The notes under the pieces were generated by a model that was not told where the DNA came from, made no database searches, and saw nothing but the letters and a program-made list of their open reading frames with translations. A stretch of DNA of 9,222 nt from Lachnospiraceae bacterium (GTDB taxonomy: Bacteria > Bacillota_A > Clostridia > Lachnospirales > Lachnospiraceae), in contig DMAZ01000064.1 in NCBI GenBank assembly GCA_003446335.1, positions 609-9,830 of the forward strand, read 5' to 3'. Positions 4,772 to 9,222 of the stretch are shown here, in pieces. Both the position numbers and the translations under genes were made by a program. Position 1 is the first letter of the stretch. Each line of letters starts with the position of its first letter.

Positions 4772-7414
4772 TCAGTGGCTCATCCGGTCCCGGAACGAAG
4801 CCTGCCTCCGCTCCTGCTCCTTTTTCAACCGGATTATGAGCTTGTTGGTCAGGCGCGAATACCAGTAGATCATCATCATGACCAGGATCATGAGCGGGAT
4901 GAGCAGCAGCGACCACCACATGAAGATCGAGTGCATGTCATAGAAGTTCGGCAGCAGCAGGACCGCCGCAAGGAAGGTCCCTACACACAGATAGACGATG
5001 AAGGTGCGGTATTTGCTGCCCTTCAGCGGGTGACAGACTTCCGCGACCACCAGCAGGGCCACAAGCCCGCCGAGCATCAGGTTGAAGGTCGAGAAGACGC
5101 TCACATCCCACGGGAAGATGAAGTTCAGGAACTGCACGATGAGGATCGCGGTCACCATGGTCAGGGCCGAGGGGAGCGCGACCTTCAGCACGTGACCGAG
5201 GAAACCCTCTGACGCCACATTTTCCTGCTTCTCCAGTGTGAGCAGGAAGCTCGGAAGTCCGATTGCGCACAGATTTATGAGTCCCATCTGCAGGGTCGTG
5301 AACGGATAGGTGGACTTCAGGAAAATGAACAGGAAGCTCAGTATGCAGGAATAAATCGTTTTGGTCAGGTACAGAGAGCTGACGCGTTCGATATTTGCAA
5401 TAATGGTCTTCCCCTCGCTCACGATATCCTTCATGGAGGAGAAGTCGGAGTCGAGGAGCACGATGTGCGCCGCCTGTTTGGCTGCCTCGGAGCCCGCCGC
5501 CATCGCGATGCCGCAGTCGGAATCCTTGATGGCCAGTACATCGTTCACGCCGTCTCCTACCATGGCCACGGTCTTGCCGTTGGCCTGCCAGGCTTTGACA
5601 AATGCCTGTTTCTGCTCCGGTTTCACCCTTCCGAAGACACTGTATTTCGTGATCTCCTGCGCAAAGGCAATGGGATCGGTCGGGAGCTCGGACGCGTCGG
5701 CATAATTCTCGGCGCCCGCCACTCCGGCTTTCCGGGCGACGGTGGATACGGTGATCGGGTTGTCTCCGGAGAGGACCTTGATGTCGACGCCGGCTTTGGC
5801 GAAGTATTCGAAGACTTCCCCGGCGTCCTCCTTGATTATGTCGGAGATGACGATTGCTGCCAGCGGCTCAATGCGGCCTTTCTTTTCCTTTTCGGCTGAG
5901 ATGCCGTCGGACAGGCCGAGGAGCAGTACGCGGTAGCCCTGCTCGGAGTATTTGTTTATCAGGCGAAGCGCCTTTTTGTTCTTCGGAATCAGGAACTCCG
6001 GCGCACCGATGACGAAGTCTCCGATGTCGGTGAATCCGGCTGCCTTGTATTTGCGCGCCGATGAGAACGGAATCGTCTCGCGGACCGGCCAGTCGGTCTT
6101 CTTTCCGAAGTAGTTGTCAACGGCGGTCTGTGTGGCATTGGCATCTTCAAATGCGCCGTTTATATGGGCGATGATCTCGGAGACGGTCTCCCGGTCCATA
6201 TCCCCGAACTCGATGATTTCCTCTACCTTCAGTTCACCGGTCGTGATGGTGCCGGTCTTATCCGTGCACAGGATATCTGCTCTTGCCAGCGATTCGATGG
6301 CCGCCATCTCCTGGACGAGAGCCTGCTTTCTGGCAAGTCTTCCCACACCGATGATGAAGGAGACAGACGTTAGAAGGACCAGTCCTTCCGGAATCATGCC
6401 GATGACGCCGGACACCGTGCGGAGAATAGCCGTATCGATGTCGCCGCTCGCAAGATACTGGCTTCGGAAAAGCAGAAGTCCGATCGGGACAAGAGCCACG
6501 GAGACCACTTTGATAATACGTCCGATCGTCCGCTGCATTTCTGACTGTGCTCTCTTTTTACGGGCAGCCTTGCTCACGAGCTCTGTCGCGTAGCACTCTT
6601 CACCGACTTTTTCGACCTGCATGATCGCTGTGCCGGCTGAGATGAAACTGCCGGAGAGAATCGGATCTCCGTCCGTTTTTTTGACGGGCTTTGACTCACC
6701 GGTGAGCATGGACTCGTTGACTTCGAGACCCTGGCAGAGATAGACAGAGCCGTCGGTCGTGACCTGATCGCCGGGATTCAGGTATATAATGTCATCCCGG
6801 ACGATTTCGTTGACAGGTACTTCGCATTTGGATCCGCCTCTCAGAGCCATAACTTTCGTCATAGTTATGACGTTCAGCTGATCGATCAGCTTCTTTACTT
6901 TCAGCTCCTGGATGATGCCGATGAAGGTATTCGAGATCGCGGTGCCCAGAAAGAGTACATTTTTGAGCTGGCCCGTGGTCATAACGAGAATACCGAGGAG
7001 GATATTTAAGAGGTTAAAGTATGTGAACGTGTGCAGGCGGATGATCTGACCGACGGTTTTCTGCCCCTTTTTAGGCTGGGTGTTGATCATTCCTTCCTGC
7101 GTGCGCCAGGCGACTTCCGTTTCCGTAAGTCCGGTCCGCATGATCTCCTCTTTGGGCCGGGCAGGCGGCTCGGCGATAAGCTCGGCTTTTGCTGCGGCTT
7201 TCTTACCGGAGCGCCGTTTTTTATCCGTGACCGGCTCTTCATCCGCGTCAAGCGTTTCGTCTGCTACCGGCTCTTCGTCTATTTCAGGATCTCCTCCTGT
7301 GACCGGCTCTTCATCACCGACATAATATTCGGAGAGAGTCGTATCATCCCCGGAGACGGGGAGTTTTTCTTTTATGGAATTGTTCTCTGGTGTATCTGTT
7401 TCTTTTTTAATCAT
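4772..7414 (-). CDS. CtpE-like P-type cation-transporting ATPase
   Basis: An 880-residue membrane pump that couples ATP hydrolysis to cation movement through a phospho-aspartate. The actuator motif TGES is at 238-241, PEGL in membrane helix 4 at 342-345, the phosphorylation site DKTGT with D385, and the hinge GDGVND at 620-625. Membrane helices lie near 130-148, 150-168, 300-318 and 331-360, then six more from about 668 to 865. The stretch PEGLVLLTSVSF with VQEMAAIESLARAD just before DKTG matches mycobacterial CtpE, linked to calcium uptake; the ion here is inferred. Residues 1-91 are an extension with three DEEPV-type acidic repeats and a basic KKRRSGKK patch. The ATG at 7414 has only a weak GGA site, but lies 15 nt after pth, which suggests translational coupling. 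Met92, preceded by GAGGAG only 3 nt away, would give 789 residues, close to the CtpE length. Confidence 0.9.
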   Translation of the reverse strand: MIKKETDTPENNSIKEKLPVSGDDTTLSEYYVGDEEPVTGGDPEIDEEPVADETLDADEEPVTDKKRRSGKKAAAKAELIAEPPARPKEEIMRTGLTETEVAWRTQEGMINTQPKKGQKTVGQIIRLHTFTYFNLLNILLGILVMTTGQLKNVLFLGTAISNTFIGIIQELKVKKLIDQLNVITMTKVMALRGGSKCEVPVNEIVRDDIIYLNPGDQVTTDGSVYLCQGLEVNESMLTGESKPVKKTDGDPILSGSFISAGTAIMQVEKVGEECYATELVSKAARKKRAQSEMQRTIGRIIKVVSVALVPIGLLLFRSQYLASGDIDTAILRTVSGVIGMIPEGLVLLTSVSFIIGVGRLARKQALVQEMAAIESLARADILCTDKTGTITTGELKVEEIIEFGDMDRETVSEIIAHINGAFEDANATQTAVDNYFGKKTDWPVRETIPFSSARKYKAAGFTDIGDFVIGAPEFLIPKNKKALRLINKYSEQGYRVLLLGLSDGISAEKEKKGRIEPLAAIVISDIIKEDAGEVFEYFAKAGVDIKVLSGDNPITVSTVARKAGVAGAENYADASELPTDPIAFAQEITKYSVFGRVKPEQKQAFVKAWQANGKTVAMVGDGVNDVLAIKDSDCGIAMAAGSEAAKQAAHIVLLDSDFSSMKDIVSEGKTIIANIERVSSLYLTKTIYSCILSFLFIFLKSTYPFTTLQMGLINLCAIGLPSFLLTLEKQENVASEGFLGHVLKVALPSALTMVTAILIVQFLNFIFPWDVSVFSTFNLMLGGLVALLVVAEVCHPLKGSKYRTFIVYLCVGTFLAAVLLLPNFYDMHSIFMWWSLLLIPLMILVMMMIYWYSRLTNKLIIRLKKEQERRQASFRDRMSH
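7227..7325 (-). repeat. Acidic DEEPV repeats in the ATPase N-terminal extension
   Basis: Three near-identical 17-bp units occur at 7227-7243, 7263-7279 and 7309-7325. The outer two are identical, and the middle one differs at three positions. On the coding strand they encode DEEPVT, DEEPVA and DEEPVT within a disordered-looking acidic segment of about 35 residues. The spacing is unequal (36 and 46 bp), so this is a dispersed short repeat rather than a strict tandem array. Confidence 0.75.
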
Positions 7415-7429
7415 AGAGTTCCGTATTAT

Positions 7430-8005
7430 CTAGTTTGTTCCTTTGGTGTTATAGCGGTTCATCGCCGCATCAATGCCGTCTGTCACGATTGTCTCGACCG
7501 CCTCCGCGGCGCGGATGATCGCGTCGTCTACCTGTGTACGCTCCTCCTTCGGAAAGCGGGAGAGCACCCAGTCGGCCAGCTCCCAGTCCTGAGGCTTCGC
7601 GCCCGTTCCCACGCGCACACGGATAAAATCCTGCGTGCCGATGCACTGGATGATGTGCTTCAGACCATTCTGACCGCCTGCGGATCCTTTCTTGCGGATG
7701 CGGATCCGCCCCGGCTCCAGGTCTATGTCGTCACTGATCACGATCAGCTCGTGCGTCGGATCTATTTTGTAAAAATCCATCAATTCACGCACGCTCGTCC
7801 CGCTCAGATTCATATATGTGACCGGTTTTGCGAGGACGACTTTCTGCCCTCCGATTATGCCGGTACCGTAGACAGCATGAAATTTTCTTCCGGCTTGCGG
7901 GATGTTGTTGACCGTGATGAGACGGTCAATGACATCGAAGCCCATGTTGTGGCGGGTGCCCTCATAACGGCTGCCCGGGTTGCCGAGTCCAACTATGATG
8001 TACAT
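7430..8005 (-). CDS. pth: Peptidyl-tRNA hydrolase
   Basis: This 191-residue cytoplasmic enzyme frees tRNA from prematurely released peptidyl-tRNA during translation and is normally essential. The length is typical of bacterial Pth. The sequence shows the opening motif GLGNPG at 6-11 with N9, catalytic H19 in GTRHNMGF, the substrate-binding YMNLSG at 64-69 (M65, N66), DDIDLEPG from 92, and GSAGGQNGLKH with N113. These match the active-site residues known from E. coli Pth (N10, H20, M67, N68, D93, N114) one or two positions on. The ATG at 8005 has AAAGGA (8018-8013) 7 nt upstream. The stop lies 15 nt before the ATPase start, so the two are probably cotranscribed. A 76-bp gap separates it from the membrane-protein gene upstream; that gap can form a bulged hairpin but shows no convincing promoter. 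Confidence 0.97.
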   Translation of the reverse strand: MYIIVGLGNPGSRYEGTRHNMGFDVIDRLITVNNIPQAGRKFHAVYGTGIIGGQKVVLAKPVTYMNLSGTSVRELMDFYKIDPTHELIVISDDIDLEPGRIRIRKKGSAGGQNGLKHIIQCIGTQDFIRVRVGTGAKPQDWELADWVLSRFPKEERTQVDDAIIRAAEAVETIVTDGIDAAMNRYNTKGTN

Positions 8006-8081
8006 GATGATTTCCTTTCGATAAAGAATAATTCTGCCCTGATTGCATCTGACCTTCCGATGAGAATCGGGAAGACCGAAG

Positions 8082-8615
8082 TTATTTTATGTATACAATG
8101 GCCGAAGGCTGCAGAGAAGTAATGATTCTCGCACCGCCCGAATGGATCAGACCGACCGAGTAGACTATAGACAGTATATCGGGATCGTTCAGGAAGAAAA
8201 GGCAGACCACAGAAGTCAGTATTTCCACTACCCCGATAAAGACCGGGTATTTCCACTTGGCGGACCGCATTCTTTTCGTTTCCAGGGCTCGAAGAATTGC
8301 CACTGCTCCGGAAAATGCCATACCTATGATCAGGTATATCATGGCATACTGACGGGGTACATGATCCATATTCATAGCGAAGAGTCCTGCATCCAGCAGA
8401 AAAAGTCCTTTGAAGAAGATATATATACCCCCGACCATGTACTTTGCCATGGTGAAGTAGTAGAACAGCTGCCTGATCCCGGTGAAGAACAGAGACAGTT
8501 CCAGCAGGAGCAGAACGATGAGGTAGTTTCCGTCGTCCGGGATGATCATGATAACGCCCAGGAGGATCGTGAACAGGCCTAAGATGACATTTGCGATTCT
8601 TTGAGAGCTGCTCAT
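8082..8615 (-). CDS. DUF308/HdeD-like six-helix membrane protein
   Basis: The 177-residue protein is almost wholly hydrophobic, with predicted membrane helices near 7-26, 31-54, 60-81, 90-111, 122-142 and 147-168. Helix ends such as TGIRQLFYYF (45-54) and SGGARIITSL resemble the repeated pattern of the HdeD/DUF308 family. HdeD of E. coli is linked to acid resistance; the biochemical function of the wider family is unknown, and nothing here shows a role. The ATG at 8615 overlaps the stop of the upstream gene as ATGA and has a strong GGGAGGA (8628-8622) 6 nt before it, so the two are translated from one mRNA. The short length and six helices fit the family. Confidence 0.7.
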   Translation of the reverse strand: MSSSQRIANVILGLFTILLGVIMIIPDDGNYLIVLLLLELSLFFTGIRQLFYYFTMAKYMVGGIYIFFKGLFLLDAGLFAMNMDHVPRQYAMIYLIIGMAFSGAVAILRALETKRMRSAKWKYPVFIGVVEILTSVVCLFFLNDPDILSIVYSVGLIHSGGARIITSLQPSAIVYIK

Positions 8616-9222
8616 GACTTGTCCTCCCGTTCTGTCTTAGTTTTCTCCGGAAATTCAGCTTTATGTTTTTTATCATTTATCCGCGCTTCTGCCAGTATTC
8701 TGAAGTCCTTAATACCCTTGAAGCCCTTCTTTTCGAAATCAATGGAGAAACCTGCGAGAAGACTGCCTGATATAAAAATCTTGTTGGTGACAAGACTTTT
8801 CTGAGCAAGCGCAGCAAGGAAAAATCTGCCCAGGAAAGTGTCGTCCTTATGTGCCTTGTCAGCTTCACGGTATTCCTGGTCATATCTGGAAATATCAAAG
8901 TCCGGTATTTCCTGTCCGGATAATTTTTCACCGAAGGCTTTCCAGTCGTCGCTGTCTAATGGTCGTCTCTTTTCGAAAATAGCCATGATCTCTTCACGGT
9001 AGGGCTCGACCGTATCCCAGGCATAATGATTTCTCATAAAGGGAGCGAAATCTCCGTGCAGATACTGCATCGCGTAGACCATCTGGCAGAAGGCATGATA
9101 ATAGTCTGAAGGATTGTCTTTGTACAGGTAGCTGTAATTACCCCAGGCGGGGAGGAATTTGTACCGGATAAAACTGTAATCCGGCAGGTGTCCGGCACGG
9201 CCGTGCCCGAGGTTCATGATCG
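8612..9222 (-). CDS. Unidentified cytoplasmic protein, 5' end outside the window
   Basis: The frame stays open to the window edge. The first Met (9217) has no visible ribosome binding site, and the codon before it is sense, so the true start is probably outside. About 202 residues are visible. There is no membrane segment. The first part is rich in Tyr, Trp and His (PDYSFIRYKFLPAWGNYSYLY, with a following YYHAF), the middle is charged, and the end is a lysine/glutamate-rich tail (EFPEKTKTEREDKS). The Tyr/Trp-rich stretch with WDTVEPYREEI loosely recalls the C-terminal parts of some clostridial glycosyltransferases, but I see no catalytic motif and do not assign a function. Its TGA overlaps the ATG of the DUF308 gene, placing both in one operon. 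Confidence 0.75.
   Translation of the reverse strand, partial: IMNLGHGRAGHLPDYSFIRYKFLPAWGNYSYLYKDNPSDYYHAFCQMVYAMQYLHGDFAPFMRNHYAWDTVEPYREEIMAIFEKRRPLDSDDWKAFGEKLSGQEIPDFDISRYDQEYREADKAHKDDTFLGRFFLAALAQKSLVTNKIFISGSLLAGFSIDFEKKGFKGIKDFRILAEARINDKKHKAEFPEKTKTEREDKS

Noticed and set aside
7031..8122. Open frame of 363 codons on the + strand across the ATPase and pth genes
   Set aside because: It is antisense to two confidently identified genes, spans their junction, and shows no domain of its own.

Overview
The window looks like chromosomal DNA from a Gram-positive anaerobe of the Clostridia, most likely Lachnospiraceae-like. This is inferred from moderate GC, strong GGAGG-type ribosome binding sites, rho-independent terminators with T-tracts, two side-by-side glycogen branching enzymes, and a Lys/Ala/Pro-rich protein tail of a kind I associate with that group. 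I could run no database search, so the taxonomy is inference.

Left half, + strand. Bases 1-91 hold the last codons of an upstream gene, probably a TatD/amidohydrolase-type metal hydrolase, with an apparent frame break at the very edge. A hairpin then overlaps a good promoter (TTTACA, 17 bp, TATAAT). This promoter drives the first 1,4-alpha-glucan branching enzyme (319-2391), which carries a lysine-rich repetitive C-terminal tail. A textbook terminator (2405-2434) closes that unit. A leader with a perfect inverted repeat precedes a second, divergent branching enzyme (2641-4443). Both enzymes keep the GH13 catalytic residues. They should form alpha-1,6 branches in glycogen, and they differ around the active-site loops and at the C terminus. 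No glgA, glgC or glgP is in the window.

Centre, 4444-4771. This gene-free stretch of 328 bp holds a 151-bp near-complete imperfect palindrome (4473-4623, about 56 possible base pairs) just after the second branching enzyme. It is followed by a bidirectional terminator (4687-4739) shared by the converging transcription units. The palindrome is the least explained element here.

Right half, - strand, read right to left. The order is an unidentified protein cut by the window edge (8612-9222), a DUF308/HdeD-like membrane protein (8082-8615, ATGA overlap), peptidyl-tRNA hydrolase pth (7430-8005), and a CtpE-like P-type cation ATPase (4772-7414, 15 nt after pth). The ATPase has an unusual acidic repeat-bearing N-terminal extension. 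Spacing suggests one operon, or two closely linked units, ending at the shared terminator. Nothing seen gives it a direct link to glycogen metabolism.
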